From Myxococcaceae bacterium JPH2 (GTDB lineage Bacteria; Myxococcota; Myxococcia; Myxococcales; Myxococcaceae), in NCBI GenBank assembly GCA_016458225.1, contig JAEMGR010000038.1, forward strand, positions 1-64,000: a DNA stretch of 64,000 nucleotides, written 5' to 3'. The notes beneath the pieces were generated by a model that was not told where the DNA came from, made no database searches, and saw only the letters and a program-made list of their open reading frames with translations. Made by a program: the position numbers and the translations under genes. Positions 13,930 to 23,201 of this stretch are shown here, piece by piece. Position 1 is the stretch's first letter; each line of letters begins with the position of its first letter.

Positions 13930-14001
13930 GCGCGGAAGGGGCCGGGCAGGGGAAATGAGACGCGTCCGCTGCCCGCGCGCAGGGATGGCTGGCCGTAGGT
14001 G

Positions 14002-14667
14002 CTAGGGAATCAACCGGCGTTCCCGAAGCGCCGCGAGCAACCGAGGCTTGCCGTCGTTCATCGCCGGGTCGCCGTGCGAAGGAATCACGTGCTCGAAGTC
14101 CATCTCGACGAGCTTCGCGACAGCGACTTCGAGCGCGGCCCGGTCCTTGGCGAACCGCAGGAACAGCTTGCTGACCGCGAAGCGCCGGTACGTGCCGAAC
14201 ATGCGGAAGAACATCCACGCCAGCAGGCCCTTGGGATGGGCGATGTTGAACACCATGTCGGTCAGGTAGAGCGCCTTGGAGGCCCGGTGCAGGAACGCGG
14301 TCTCGTTGAGCTTGGGCATGCCCGGGAGCGGCAGGATCGGCAGCTCGCGTTCAAAGGGCCACGGGTCGACGCCCAGGAGCCCGTGGAACTTCGTGTCCGG
14401 GTGCTTTTCCCGGATGCCCACCGGACCCCAGAGGCGAGCGTTCGGATGGGCCGCCGCGGCGGCCTTCATGCCCGCGGTGTGCGGCAGGCACGGCGCCACG
14501 ATGTCGGTGACGGGGCCTGCGCCCTTGAGCTGCTCATGGGTGAGCTGGGTGCCCGGGGAAAACAGCACGCGGCCTTGCTCGAGTTCGAAGACGACCGAGC
14601 GAACCGGCAGATGCATCAACGGCGACCGCAGCGTGGAGTCGAGGAAGCGAGTCTGGGGGAGAGTCAT
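14002..14667 (-). CDS. DUF4336-like protein (degenerate metallo-beta-lactamase fold)
   Basis: 221 residues from the ATG at 14667; a GTG start seven codons earlier is possible, and neither has a clear ribosome site. PVRSVVFELEQGRVLFSPGT near the start and FEHVIPSHGDP near the end resemble the DUF4336 family, which keeps the beta-lactamase-like layout but lacks a full HxHxDH site. The middle holds hydrophobic LLAWMFFRMFG. Function unknown. It converges with the metallo-hydrolase at 13078, so two related folds lie side by side. Confidence 0.75.
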   Translation of the reverse strand: MTLPQTRFLDSTLRSPLMHLPVRSVVFELEQGRVLFSPGTQLTHEQLKGAGPVTDIVAPCLPHTAGMKAAAAAHPNARLWGPVGIREKHPDTKFHGLLGVDPWPFERELPILPLPGMPKLNETAFLHRASKALYLTDMVFNIAHPKGLLAWMFFRMFGTYRRFAVSKLFLRFAKDRAALEVAVAKLVEMDFEHVIPSHGDPAMNDGKPRLLAALRERRLIP

Positions 14668-14919
14668 ATGGGGCTGCGACGCTCGCACAACGCGCGACGG
14701 AAGACGCGGACGAACACGGTGGATCCGAGCGCGAACCGAGGCCGCCGAGGAGGGATTTCCAGCGGGATCTCAGCGGCCTCGAGCCCCCTTGGGATTCAAT
14801 TCACTTAGTTTACATAACGCATCTTATCAGACGTTCCGTTCAGAGAGGGACAGGGGGACGAATGGCCCTGACTTGGGGCTTTCCGGGCCGGTCTCCGGCA
14901 CCTACGGTTGCCGCCCCAA

Positions 14920-15486
14920 ATGCGTCCTCTTCTTCTTCGAACCGGATTCGTCGCCACGTGCTGTGGCGTGGCGCTCGTTCTCGCGGGCTGCCCCAGCAAG
15001 ACTCCCGTGCCCGGCCCCGATGGCGGCGTCGCCGAGACTGTCGTGGATGCCGGCATCGCCCCGCCGGTCGCGGTGTTCTCGCTCCAGTACCAGTCACCGG
15101 ATGCAGGCCTCGCAACCATCCCGCTGGCGCTGGATGAGAAGCCGCTGGTCGAGCCCACCTCGGTCCTCGAGCTGCGCAGCTCGGTCCCGCTGCGCAACTA
15201 CCGGGTTCGCCTCTTCGATGAAGCCGACCGCGCCGTGGTCTCGGATGACAGCGCCACCGAGTCCGAGGCCGGCCTCGAGTACCGCATCGGCCTTCCGGAG
15301 CCGCTCAAGACAGGCTTCTCGTACACGCTGGTCGTCGATGCCCAGACCGGCTCGTCCATCACCGACGCCCAGGGCCACGACGTCAACGACCTCCGGGCTC
15401 AGTTCCAGGTCGCCGGCGAAAAGGAAAAGCCCAAGCCTTCACCGGCGCCCGCCAAGTCCAAGGCCAAGAAGAAGAAACACAAGTAG
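14920..15486 (+). CDS. Putative lipoprotein
   Basis: 188 residues. Starts MRPLLLRTGFVATCCGVALV and reaches a lipobox VLAGC, so it should be lipid-anchored. The mature chain is acidic, with beta-rich stretches such as LEYRIGLPEPLKTGFSYTLVVDA resembling an Ig-like domain (often used to describe extreme values of a scale in secreted bacterial proteins), and ends in a Lys-rich KKKKHK tail. The ATG at 14920 is preferred over the in-frame TTG at 14908. No catalytic motif. Converges with the DUF3014 gene 6 bases away. Confidence 0.75.
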   Translation: MRPLLLRTGFVATCCGVALVLAGCPSKTPVPGPDGGVAETVVDAGIAPPVAVFSLQYQSPDAGLATIPLALDEKPLVEPTSVLELRSSVPLRNYRVRLFDEADRAVVSDDSATESEAGLEYRIGLPEPLKTGFSYTLVVDAQTGSSITDAQGHDVNDLRAQFQVAGEKEKPKPSPAPAKSKAKKKKHK

Positions 15487-15492
15487 CGGACC

Positions 15493-16326
15493 CTACCGGC
15501 CCGTGACCGGGAGCTTCAGCTCGGCCTGGAGTTCCCGCAGCTTCGCCTGGATGGTCCGGACGTTCGCCGGGCCCATGCGCAGCAAGTGCTTCTGGGCTCG
15601 GCTGAGCCCCTCCAGCTCCGGCGCCGCGTAGACGTACAGCGCGCCCTGGGCCTGGACCTCCACCGGGTTCTCGGACACAGGCACGGCCAGCATCGCCGCG
15701 ATGGCCCGCGACAGCGCCTGGTCAAACGTCTGACCCGGCGGCGCGATCTCCGCGTAGGCCTGATCCATCAGCGGATGCAGTTCGCGGAACACCAGCCCCG
15801 AACCGCGCGCGTCGATCGTCCCCAGAACCCGGGCCACGGCGTCGTAGCGTGCGTAGGTCCGCGGATGGATCGTGGTCGCCGCACCTCGGGCCTCGTTCAC
15901 CTCGAAGGCCCCCGGGGGCGCCAGGAACCCGAGCACCGTCCGCGGGCTCTCGCCGTCCGCGATGTTGCTGACGGCCGCCGTGAACCGCCGGATCAGGTCC
16001 TTCTCTTGGAGCCACTTCGCCAGCTCCGCCTCCAGCGACAGCTTGCCCACCAGCTCTCGGACTCGGCCGTCGCTATCCGGCAGCGAGGCCGCGGCGACCG
16101 GAACCTCGGCTGGCGGCGCAGCGGGCACTGGGGCCGGCGTGGTTGGCGTCTCTTCGGGCTGAGTCTCGGCATCGCGACGCAGCCCGAAGTACGAGCCGAC
16201 CAAGGCAAGCACCGCGAGCGCTGCCACGGTTCCCATCGCCATGGCCCGGGATGACCGAGCCGGCTGGATGGCGGCATCGGCCTCGGGGGTGTCACCGGGG
16301 GGCTTCACGAAGTTGGGCTCATTCAT
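15493..16326 (-). CDS. DUF3014-family membrane-anchored protein
   Basis: 277 residues. A short cytoplasmic N-terminus is followed by one membrane segment at about 30-50 (MGTVAALAVLALVGSYFGLR), then a Pro/Ala/Thr linker and a soluble domain. LVGKLSLEAELAKWLQEKDLIRRFTAAV, split over about residues 92-120, and YARYDAVARVLGTIDARG are the recognisable DUF3014 segments. No enzymatic activity is known for this family. It ends the long leftward gene run that begins at 29031; the preceding gene stops 21 bases upstream, so they are probably cotranscribed. Confidence 0.85.
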   Translation of the reverse strand: MNEPNFVKPPGDTPEADAAIQPARSSRAMAMGTVAALAVLALVGSYFGLRRDAETQPEETPTTPAPVPAAPPAEVPVAAASLPDSDGRVRELVGKLSLEAELAKWLQEKDLIRRFTAAVSNIADGESPRTVLGFLAPPGAFEVNEARGAATTIHPRTYARYDAVARVLGTIDARGSGLVFRELHPLMDQAYAEIAPPGQTFDQALSRAIAAMLAVPVSENPVEVQAQGALYVYAAPELEGLSRAQKHLLRMGPANVRTIQAKLRELQAELKLPVTGR

Positions 16327-16347
16327 GGGTGTCTCCAGTCCATCCAG

Positions 16348-17307
16348 CTACAAACGAGTCCCGGGCGCATTCCAGTCCGCCAGCCGCCACAGTCGACGGC
16401 CATCCGCCATGAGGAATCCCCCGGGCAGGAGCTGCAAGGCTCCGATGGCCTCGTGCTCCAGCGGCAAGTCGAGGCGACCTGTTGGCTGCAGCGTCTGCAC
16501 GTCGAGCTGGAGGATCGAAAATCGCTGTGACTCCCCTGCCCCCTCGTCCAGTCCTTCCATGACGACCCACACCGAGTCCGCCGTCACGAGCCCGGAGTAG
16601 TCCGTGACCTGCGTCCCGGTGTCCTCGGGAAGCGCGTACTCAGCCAGCAGCACGCAGTCCGGGAAGCTCCAGCGGCGGATCCACGTCCCGCCAATGCCGA
16701 TGAAGCTCGTCCCCGAGGCATCGAAGCCCGTGGGAAAGAACGGCGCATCCGGGCTGTCGAGGCCGCCCTCGCGGACCAGGTGCCCGCCCTCGCGCCGCAG
16801 GAACACGAGCCACGTCCCGTCCTGCCCTTGGCTCACGGACACGCCCATCACCGGCGCCGAGGGATGCGGCATCAGCTCATGCAGGCCCTCCAGCTCCGGG
16901 TCCAGCGCGGCATTGACTGAGCCCGGCCCCGAGGCCCCATCGGTCAGCGTCTCCCCATCGAGGACGCGCACGACGTGCTGGCCCGCGGACTCCTCGCTGG
17001 TCCAGAGTTCTCGGCCGGAGGCATCGAAGCCCAGCGCCAGCGACGGATGCGGCCAGAGCCGAGCCCCCAGCGTGGGCACATCGCGAGGCATCCCTCGCCG
17101 CAGCTCCAGTCGTCCGGGTCCCATGACGATGAGTCGCTCCAGGTCGGGATGCAGCGCCAGCAGTGTCGTGTGGAGCGGGACCTCCAAGCCCGGCCCCACG
17201 TGCCAATCATCCGAGGCGCGCAGCAGCGTGAGTCGCCCGGGTCCCGAGGGCAACCCCAGGACCCGATCGGACGTTCCGCGAATGACACCGTCCCGGGCCC
17301 ATGGCAC
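16348..17307 (-). CDS. Hypothetical protein, beta-propeller-like repeats
   Basis: About 319 residues if it starts at the GTG at 17307. The frame is open back into the upstream exonuclease gene, and a CTG overlapping that gene's TGA could extend it by some 20 residues (the segment LIRQDLPRPVQ looks coding), so the start is uncertain. Repeated short blocks such as LALGFDASGRELWTSEES, MGVSVSQGQDGTWLVFLR and FDASGTSFIGIGGTWIRRW suggest a WD/propeller-type fold built from about 40-residue blades. No signal peptide with the chosen start. Codon usage matches neighbours. Function not recognised; same operon direction as the exonuclease. Confidence 0.7.
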   Translation of the reverse strand: MPWARDGVIRGTSDRVLGLPSGPGRLTLLRASDDWHVGPGLEVPLHTTLLALHPDLERLIVMGPGRLELRRGMPRDVPTLGARLWPHPSLALGFDASGRELWTSEESAGQHVVRVLDGETLTDGASGPGSVNAALDPELEGLHELMPHPSAPVMGVSVSQGQDGTWLVFLRREGGHLVREGGLDSPDAPFFPTGFDASGTSFIGIGGTWIRRWSFPDCVLLAEYALPEDTGTQVTDYSGLVTADSVWVVMEGLDEGAGESQRFSILQLDVQTLQPTGRLDLPLEHEAIGALQLLPGGFLMADGRRLWRLADWNAPGTRL

Positions 17308-17381
17308 CTGCACCGGCCGAGGCAGGTCCTGCCGGATGAGGCGGACCGCGTGGCTGGGGATGTTCCTGCCCCCAGACGGGC

Positions 17382-18263
17382 TCAGGTGTCCTGCTCCATG
17401 GCGCGCACGCGCGCGAGCGTGTCGAGGTCGCGCTCGGTGGGGCCCAGCTCCAGGATGACGCGGCTCACGTCGTAGAGCACGTCGCCGCGATCGAACACCG
17501 GCAGCCGAGGAACGTCCTGGTTCAGATCGTCGGCGCCCCGGTTGTACGTCACGTCCATCAACGTCCGGAGCTGGAACGCGTCGTACAGGTTGTACTCGAC
17601 GAGGAAGCGCAGGGCTTCGATGTCGCCGCGACGCAAATAGGCACGCCACAGCAGCACCGCGTCCCAGCCGTGCACGCCCTTGAGGTGCGGAGGCCGCGCG
17701 GCGCCGATCTTGTCTTCGATCTCCTTCAGCCCACCGCCCATGCCCAGTCGCCGCGTGACGAACCGCAGGTCGATGTGCGCCGCGGGCGCCGGGAAGCGCC
17801 CGGGGCCGAAGTAGTCCTTCAGCACTGGGACATCGAAGCAGGAGCCGTTGAACGTCACCCACAACCGCCGGGCCGCCATCGCCTCGGGCAGCGCGTCCAT
17901 GTTGCGGCCCTGGACGAAGACACTCAGGCCCGAGGCATCGAACAGGCTCACCACCGTGGGGACCTGCGTCTTGCTGCCGTCCGTTTCGATGTCGAAGTAG
18001 ACGGCCTCCTGCGCGAACTCTGGATACAGCCGCCAGTGCTCGCGGGATGGCAGGAGCTGCGCCAGCGCATGGAGGTCCCTGCGCGCCAACGCCTCGCGCG
18101 CCTGGGCGATCCGCGCGCGCGCCACGTCATCGGACTTGCGGCTGATGGCGATGCCGGTGCCCGCCTCGGGGAAGTCATCCCAGGTGCGGATGCCGCGCGA
18201 CCACAAGTCCTTCTCGCGCCACGGCCCCACTCCGGGGATGTGCTGGAAGGTTCGCTGCAACAT
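17382..18263 (-). CDS. RNase H-fold 3'-5' exonuclease (YprB-like)
   Basis: 293 residues. Opens with a helix-hairpin-helix-like LQRTFQHIPGVGPWREKDL. The DEDD-type exonuclease domain follows: VYFDIETDG (first Asp/Glu pair), TFNGSCFDVPVLKDYF (second Asp) and YNLYDAFQLRTL (last Asp). This is the PF13482-type RNase H-like domain, as in YprB. It probably trims nucleic acid ends; substrate not known. The ATG at 18263 overlaps the stop of the NUDIX gene as TGATG, so translation is likely coupled to it. A TTG directly before the ATG is an alternative start. Confidence 0.85.
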   Translation of the reverse strand: MLQRTFQHIPGVGPWREKDLWSRGIRTWDDFPEAGTGIAISRKSDDVARARIAQAREALARRDLHALAQLLPSREHWRLYPEFAQEAVYFDIETDGSKTQVPTVVSLFDASGLSVFVQGRNMDALPEAMAARRLWVTFNGSCFDVPVLKDYFGPGRFPAPAAHIDLRFVTRRLGMGGGLKEIEDKIGAARPPHLKGVHGWDAVLLWRAYLRRGDIEALRFLVEYNLYDAFQLRTLMDVTYNRGADDLNQDVPRLPVFDRGDVLYDVSRVILELGPTERDLDTLARVRAMEQDT

Positions 18264-18667
18264 CAAGCGGGGGTGCCCAACCTTCCGGCCAGGAGTTCAT
18301 CCAGGAGCGGCACGTCCGCCTCGCAGAACGGCAGGGCCTGCATCTCCGTGGGCGTGTGGAACGCGAGCGCCTGGGCGCCGAGCGGCCGGGGCTCACCCGA
18401 GACGAGCGTCGCGCCGTACAGCGCCAACTCCACCGTCAGGTCGGGATACGCGTGGCGCCCCTCCCAGAGGCGCGGTCCCACGCGCAGCTCCACGTCCAGT
18501 TCCTCGCGGCACTCCCGGGCGAGCGCGGCCTCGTCGGACTCTCCGCGCTCCACCTTGCCTCCCGGGAACTCCCACAGCAGCGCCCGGCTTCCGCCAGGCA
18601 AGCGCTGCTGCACCAGGAAGCGCTGGGGCTGGCCCGGCTGGGGAATCAGGGCCGCCACCACCCGCAC
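18263..18667 (-). CDS. NUDIX hydrolase (MutT-like)
   Basis: 134 residues. A complete NUDIX box is present: G(5x)E(7x)REL(2x)EE appears as GKVERGESDEAALARECREE. The size and the ending match MutT-type pyrophosphohydrolases that clean oxidised dGTP or fuse to MutY. The start is set between two GTG codons (18667 and 18661): AGGA at 18669-18672 suits the second. The longer open frame upstream overlaps the BamB-like gene and was rejected. Lies 20 bases after the BamB-like stop. Confidence 0.85.
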   Translation of the reverse strand: MRVVAALIPQPGQPQRFLVQQRLPGGSRALLWEFPGGKVERGESDEAALARECREELDVELRVGPRLWEGRHAYPDLTVELALYGATLVSGEPRPLGAQALAFHTPTEMQALPFCEADVPLLDELLAGRLGTPA

Positions 18668-18687
18668 CGTCCTGGGCGCGGGGGCTG

Positions 18688-19848
18688 TCAACCGTGCGTC
18701 CCCTTGATGTCCATGGAGTACAGGTAGCCGTTGTTCGAGAGCACGAACACCTTGCTGCCCTGCACGTAGGGGGTGGCCGAGATGCCATCGCCCGGGTTCC
18801 ACGAGAGCCGGGACTGGCCCGTCACCGGATCCACGAAGAGCAGCGCGCGCTGAACGGGAACGAGCAGCATTCCCCTGGCGAACACGGGCGCATAGCCCGC
18901 GCGTTCCCCGAGCTTCAGCGTCCAGATGCGCTTGCCGTTCTCACCCAGGAAGGCCTCCACCCGGCCGTCCCCGCTGGCGAACAGGACCTGCCCCCGAGCG
19001 AGCAGCGAGGTGATGCCCTCCACCGCCGTGTTCCAGACGAGGTCGCCCGTCTCCGCATCCAGGGCGTACAGCCCGCCCTTGTACGACGCGACGTACAGGT
19101 GACCGGCCTCGTCGAGCACCGGCGTGGTGTCCACGTCCAGGAACTCGGTGCCGCCGCCGGCCAGGGACTTCTCCCACGTCACGCTGCCGTCGGACGTCTT
19201 CAGCGCGACGAGGTAGCCATCGGAGAACCCGAGGTAGGCCGTCTCGTCATGCACCAACGGCCGGCACGCGCCATGGATGGTGAAGCCCGAGGGCGGATCC
19301 CGGCGGTACTGCCAGGCCCACTGTCCATCGTCCGCCTTCACCGCGAACAGGGTGTCGCTCTCCGACACCACCAGGACGAGTCCGTCCGCGACGACGGGCA
19401 CCGTGGCGAGCGACTCGCCTGCGGCGTACTTCCACTTCACCGAGCCCGTGCGGACATCGATGGCGTAGAGGATGCCGTTGCCGCCCGGAACGTAGGCCAC
19501 GCCGTTCTGGATGTGCGCGCCCGCGTTGAAGCGGATGCCCGTCTCCACGCTCCAGACGACCTTGCCGTCAGGCGTGAGCCCGCGGGCGATGCCGTCTCGC
19601 GTGAGCGCCACCACATGGCGGCTGTCGGGATCGAATGCCGGCGAGGCGAACTCGCGCGGCGCGTACTCGAGCAGCGGTGGCTTGACGAGCGGCGTCCACC
19701 AGTCGATCTCGAAGAAGCTCACCGGTGGCTGACGGGGCGCCCGGGGCAGCTCCGGGTTTCCGTACAGCGGCACCGAACCGCACGCGCCCAGCAATCCAAC
19801 CGCCGCGGCGCCACCCACCCAACGCTTCCACCACGTGAGCTGCTTCAT
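18688..19848 (-). CDS. bamB: BamB-like PQQ-repeat beta-propeller lipoprotein
   Basis: 386 residues. The N-terminus runs to lipobox LLGACG, so it is a lipoprotein facing the periplasm. The rest is a PQQ-type propeller with repeats such as LYAIDVRTGSVKWKYAAG, LVALKTSDGSVTWEKSLAG and LYALDAETGDLVWNTAVEG. BamB assists outer-membrane beta-barrel assembly. The order der, yfgM-like, bamB-like is a recurrent neighbourhood in proteobacteria and supports the call, but sequence identity alone would allow another PQQ-repeat lipoprotein. The ATG at 19848 follows a possible GTG at 19854. Confidence 0.8.
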   Translation of the reverse strand: MKQLTWWKRWVGGAAAVGLLGACGSVPLYGNPELPRAPRQPPVSFFEIDWWTPLVKPPLLEYAPREFASPAFDPDSRHVVALTRDGIARGLTPDGKVVWSVETGIRFNAGAHIQNGVAYVPGGNGILYAIDVRTGSVKWKYAAGESLATVPVVADGLVLVVSESDTLFAVKADDGQWAWQYRRDPPSGFTIHGACRPLVHDETAYLGFSDGYLVALKTSDGSVTWEKSLAGGGTEFLDVDTTPVLDEAGHLYVASYKGGLYALDAETGDLVWNTAVEGITSLLARGQVLFASGDGRVEAFLGENGKRIWTLKLGERAGYAPVFARGMLLVPVQRALLFVDPVTGQSRLSWNPGDGISATPYVQGSKVFVLSNNGYLYSMDIKGTHG

Positions 19849-19858
19849 GGTCACTGCG

Positions 19859-20665
19859 CTACCCCGCGTCCTGCGTCGTCGTCGCCGCGGGGGTGGGCGC
19901 CGGAACCTTCACGCCCTCGGCGGTCAGCACCGCCAACCGCTCCGTGGCCTGGCGCGCCGCCGCGCTGTTCGGGTGGTCCGTGGGAATCTTGGACAGCACC
20001 TGCGCGGCCTCTTCCTTCTTGTTGTCCAGGATCAGCATGCGGGCCTTGTGGTACTGGCCCATGCCGGCCAGGTACTCGCCGGAGTCCGCCGCGTCCATCT
20101 GGCTGAACGACTCGATGGCCTTCGCGTGGTCGCCCTTGGCCTCGTACGCGTAGCCCTGACCCTCGAACGCGCTCGCGCGCAGTGGATCATTGGTGGCGGC
20201 GGACTTGAGGAAGTCACCGAAGGCGGCCAGGGCGTTGTCGTAGTTGCCCAGCCGGAACTCGGCCTTGCCCAGCGGCAGGGCCGCCGTCGTCGCGGCGCGG
20301 GTGCCCCCGTGCTCCTTGCGGAAGTCCGTGAGGGACTTCACCACCGCCTCGTCCTTCTCCTTCACCGACTTGAAGGGCGGCTCGGTGTCCGAGGGGTTGG
20401 CGGCGTCCACACCCGTCACCGGGCGGTCCAGCACGGTCAGCGCCTGCCCGAGGCCCTGGGTGGCCTTCTCCTCGCCACGCTTGGACACCTCGCTGCCAAT
20501 GGCAACGCCCACGGCGCCCACCACGAGCACGCCCGCGGCGATGGCGAGGAGCTTCTGGCGCTGCATGAGCCAATCGCGCGCCTCGGCGCCGACCTTCTGG
20601 AAGGCGTCCGGCTGGCGGAGCTCACGCTGGCGAATCTTCTCGGTCTTCTGCTGGGCCACGGTCAC
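19859..20665 (-). CDS. YfgM-like tetratricopeptide membrane protein
   Basis: 268 residues from the GTG at 20665, preceded by GAGAGG; a second GTG two codons on is possible. A cytoplasmic basic N-terminus leads to one membrane helix (LLAIAAGVLVVGAVGVAIG, about 40-58). The periplasmic part has TPR-like helices, for example LGKAEFRLGNYDNALAAFGDF and AYEAKGDHAKAIESFSQMD. In E. coli YfgM sits beside BamB and the SecYEG/PpiD site, and the gene order here is the same (der upstream, bamB-like downstream, 10-base gap). Ends in an Ala/Thr-rich tail. Confidence 0.8.
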   Translation of the reverse strand: MTVAQQKTEKIRQRELRQPDAFQKVGAEARDWLMQRQKLLAIAAGVLVVGAVGVAIGSEVSKRGEEKATQGLGQALTVLDRPVTGVDAANPSDTEPPFKSVKEKDEAVVKSLTDFRKEHGGTRAATTAALPLGKAEFRLGNYDNALAAFGDFLKSAATNDPLRASAFEGQGYAYEAKGDHAKAIESFSQMDAADSGEYLAGMGQYHKARMLILDNKKEEAAQVLSKIPTDHPNSAAARQATERLAVLTAEGVKVPAPTPAATTTQDAG

Positions 20666-20750
20666 AGGACCTCTCTCGGCTCGACGGTGCTTTTCTGAGA
20701 AGCGGCGCACTGTAAAGAGCGCCCACCGGAAGTGTCAACGCGTTGGAGCG

Positions 20751-22142
20751 TCAGTGCTTCCCGGACTTCTTACTGACCAGGTGCGGCTTCTTGCGGGCCT
20801 CTCGCTTGGCCTTGCCCGGTCGCTCTCGGAACAGCAGTCGGATGGGGACCCGCAGGTCGAACGTCTTGCGGATCTGGTTGGTGATGTACCGCTTGTACAT
20901 GTCCGGCACGCCCTCGGGCACGTTGCACGTGAGGGCGAAGGTGGGCGGCGCGATGCCCACCTGGGCGATGTAGTACAGGCGCAAGGGTTTGCCGCGAACA
21001 ATGGGGGCCGGGTTGTTGTCCACCATGTGTTCCAGTAGCCGGTTGAGCTGGGGCGTGGGGGCCCGGAACCGGAACTGCTCGGCCATCTCCACCGCCAGGT
21101 CCACGACCTTCTCCACCTTGGAGCCCGTGAGGGCCGAGGTGAAGATGACCGGCGCGTAGCCCACGAACTTGAGGGCGAGCTTCAGGTCCTCGCGGTAGGT
21201 GTCCTGCTTGCGCTTGTCCGTGGACACCAGGTCCCACTTGTTCACCACGATGACGAGCGCCCGACCGCGGTCCGCCGACAGGCCGGCCAGCTTGGCGTCC
21301 TGATCCACGGCGGGCTCGGTGGCGTCCATCAGCAGCACGGCCACGTCGCTGCGCTCCAGCACCTTCATGGCGGCGACGACGGAGTACTGCTCCACGCGGT
21401 GCGCGATGGTCTTCTTGCGCCGGATGCCCGCGGTGTCCGTGAGGATGAGCTTCTTTTCCTTGTAGGTGATGGCCGAGTCGATGGGGTCCCGCGTGGTGCC
21501 GGGCACGTCGCTGGCCACCACGCGCTTCTCCTTGAGGATCGCGTTGACCAGGGTGCTCTTGCCCACGTTGGGCCGACCGATGATGGCCACGCGGATGGTG
21601 CCGTCGTCGGGCGGCGCCTCCGCGTCCTCGCCCTCTTCCTTGGGCGGCAGCTTCGCCACCACCGCGTCCATCAGGCTGGCGACGCCCAGGTTGTGCTCGG
21701 CGGAGATGGCCTGCACCTCGCCCAGTCCCACGCGGAAGAACTCGGCGGCCAGGGCCTGCATCTGCCCGGACTCGTTGTCGAGCTTGTTGGCGGCCACCAC
21801 CACGGGCTTGCCGCTCTTGCGCAGGTAGGACGCCACCGCCTCGTCATCCGAGGTGAGGCCCACGCGCGCGTCGGCGACGAAGATGATGGCGTCGCACTCC
21901 TCCACGGCGAGCTGCGCCTGCTCGCGCACCTGCGCCAGCAGGGTGTCCTTCTCACCGGGGACGAACCCGCCCGTGTCGATGAGGGTGAAGGCGCGGTCCG
22001 CCCACTCGGCGTCGGCGTAGTGCCTGTCCCGCGTGACGCCGGGCAGGTCCTCCACGAGCGCGATGCGACGACCCGCCAGGCGGTTGAACAGGGTGCTCTT
22101 GCCCACGTTGGGGCGTCCCACGATGGCGACCAGCGGCTTCAT
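20751..22142 (-). CDS. der: Ribosome-associated GTPase Der (EngA)
   Basis: 463 residues. The hallmark is two tandem GTPase domains, each with GRPNVGKST (residues 8-16 and about 196-204), DTGGF/DTAGI G3 loops and NKLD/NKWD G4 loops, followed by a C-terminal KH-like domain rich in basic residues ending LVSKKSGKH. Der acts in assembly of the large ribosomal subunit. The ATG start at 22142 is the family start. The upstream Era gene stops 25 bases before. Confidence 0.97.
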   Translation of the reverse strand: MKPLVAIVGRPNVGKSTLFNRLAGRRIALVEDLPGVTRDRHYADAEWADRAFTLIDTGGFVPGEKDTLLAQVREQAQLAVEECDAIIFVADARVGLTSDDEAVASYLRKSGKPVVVAANKLDNESGQMQALAAEFFRVGLGEVQAISAEHNLGVASLMDAVVAKLPPKEEGEDAEAPPDDGTIRVAIIGRPNVGKSTLVNAILKEKRVVASDVPGTTRDPIDSAITYKEKKLILTDTAGIRRKKTIAHRVEQYSVVAAMKVLERSDVAVLLMDATEPAVDQDAKLAGLSADRGRALVIVVNKWDLVSTDKRKQDTYREDLKLALKFVGYAPVIFTSALTGSKVEKVVDLAVEMAEQFRFRAPTPQLNRLLEHMVDNNPAPIVRGKPLRLYYIAQVGIAPPTFALTCNVPEGVPDMYKRYITNQIRKTFDLRVPIRLLFRERPGKAKREARKKPHLVSKKSGKH

Positions 22143-22167
22143 GAATTCTCTTTCGCCTGCGACAGCT

Positions 22168-23112
22168 TCACTCGTAACCCAGCTTCTTGAGACCCTCGGG
22201 GCGCTCGCTCCACCGAGGCTCCACTCGCACGCGCAGGTCCAGGTAGACGTGCGCGCCCAGCAGGCGCTGCACCGACTTGCGCGCGTCCGTGCCGATGACC
22301 TTCAGCATCTGGCCCTTCTTGCCGATGATGATGGCCTTCTGGCTGTCGCGCTCCACGTAGATGGACGCGGCGATGCGGATGAGCCCGCCCAGTTGCCCGG
22401 GGGGCGTGCCCGGACGCGGCTCGCGCTCGGACTCGTCGAACACGTCCACCATCACCGCCGTGGAGTACGGAATCTCCTGGCGGCAGTGACGCAGCACCTG
22501 CTCGCGGATGTACTCGCTCACCAGCACGCGCTCCTGCTGGTCCGTGAGCATGTCCTCGTCGAAGAGCCGCTCGCCCTCGGGCAGGTGGCTCAGCACCGTC
22601 GTGAAGAGGTGCTCCACGCCGTCGCCCTCGCGGGCGGACACCGGCACCACCTCCGCGAACGGGAACTGGTGGCGGTACAGCTCGATGAGCGGCAGGAGCT
22701 GCTGCTTGGGGACCGAGTCGATCTTGTTGATGACGAGGAAGGTCGGCTTGCCGATTTTCTGGAGCCGCTCCAGGACGGCCCGGTTGCCCGGGCTCACATC
22801 CGGCGTCTCGCCCGCGGGGGGCTCGATGAGGAAGAGGACCAGGTCCACTTCCTCGGCCGCCGAGAGGGCGACCTCGACCATGTAGCGGTTCAGCTCGCCC
22901 TTCGCCTGGTGGATGCCGGGCGTGTCGAGGAAGGCCACCTGGCCCTCGGGCCGCGTCACCACGCCCAGGATGCGGTTGCGGGTGGTCTGCGGCTTGGGCG
23001 AGACGATGGCGATCTTCTCGCCCGTGAGCGCGTTGAGCAACGTGCTCTTGCCCACGTTGGGGCGACCAATGAGCGCGGCGAAGCCGGCGCGATATTTCTG
23101 CTGGGGGGACAT
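22168..23112 (-). CDS. era: GTPase Era
   Basis: 314 residues, close to the usual 300. GTPase motifs: GRPNVGKSTLLNALTG, SPKPQTTRNRILG (switch I), DTPGIH and NKIDSV. The C-terminal KH domain contains KAIIIGKKGQMLKVIG. Era binds the 3' end of 16S rRNA during small-subunit maturation. In many bacteria era follows rnc directly; here two cyclophilin genes stand between rnc and era. ATG at 23112. Confidence 0.97.
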   Translation of the reverse strand: MSPQQKYRAGFAALIGRPNVGKSTLLNALTGEKIAIVSPKPQTTRNRILGVVTRPEGQVAFLDTPGIHQAKGELNRYMVEVALSAAEEVDLVLFLIEPPAGETPDVSPGNRAVLERLQKIGKPTFLVINKIDSVPKQQLLPLIELYRHQFPFAEVVPVSAREGDGVEHLFTTVLSHLPEGERLFDEDMLTDQQERVLVSEYIREQVLRHCRQEIPYSTAVMVDVFDESEREPRPGTPPGQLGGLIRIAASIYVERDSQKAIIIGKKGQMLKVIGTDARKSVQRLLGAHVYLDLRVRVEPRWSERPEGLKKLGYE

Positions 23113-23201
23113 GCTTCCGGAGGTGATCTGAGGGCCCCCTCGCGAGGGCCCCGGGTTGCGACAAGGACGGCGCTGCTGTCTTGCGACAGGCCCTTACAGG
23201 C

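Noticed and set aside
17308-17862. Longer form of the propeller-like hypothetical protein
   Set aside because: The upstream extension runs through the exonuclease gene in another frame and has shadow composition.
23132-23152. Hairpin GGGCCC...GGGCCC before era as a terminator
   Set aside because: Short stem without T run; could equally be coincidental in this GC-rich sequence.
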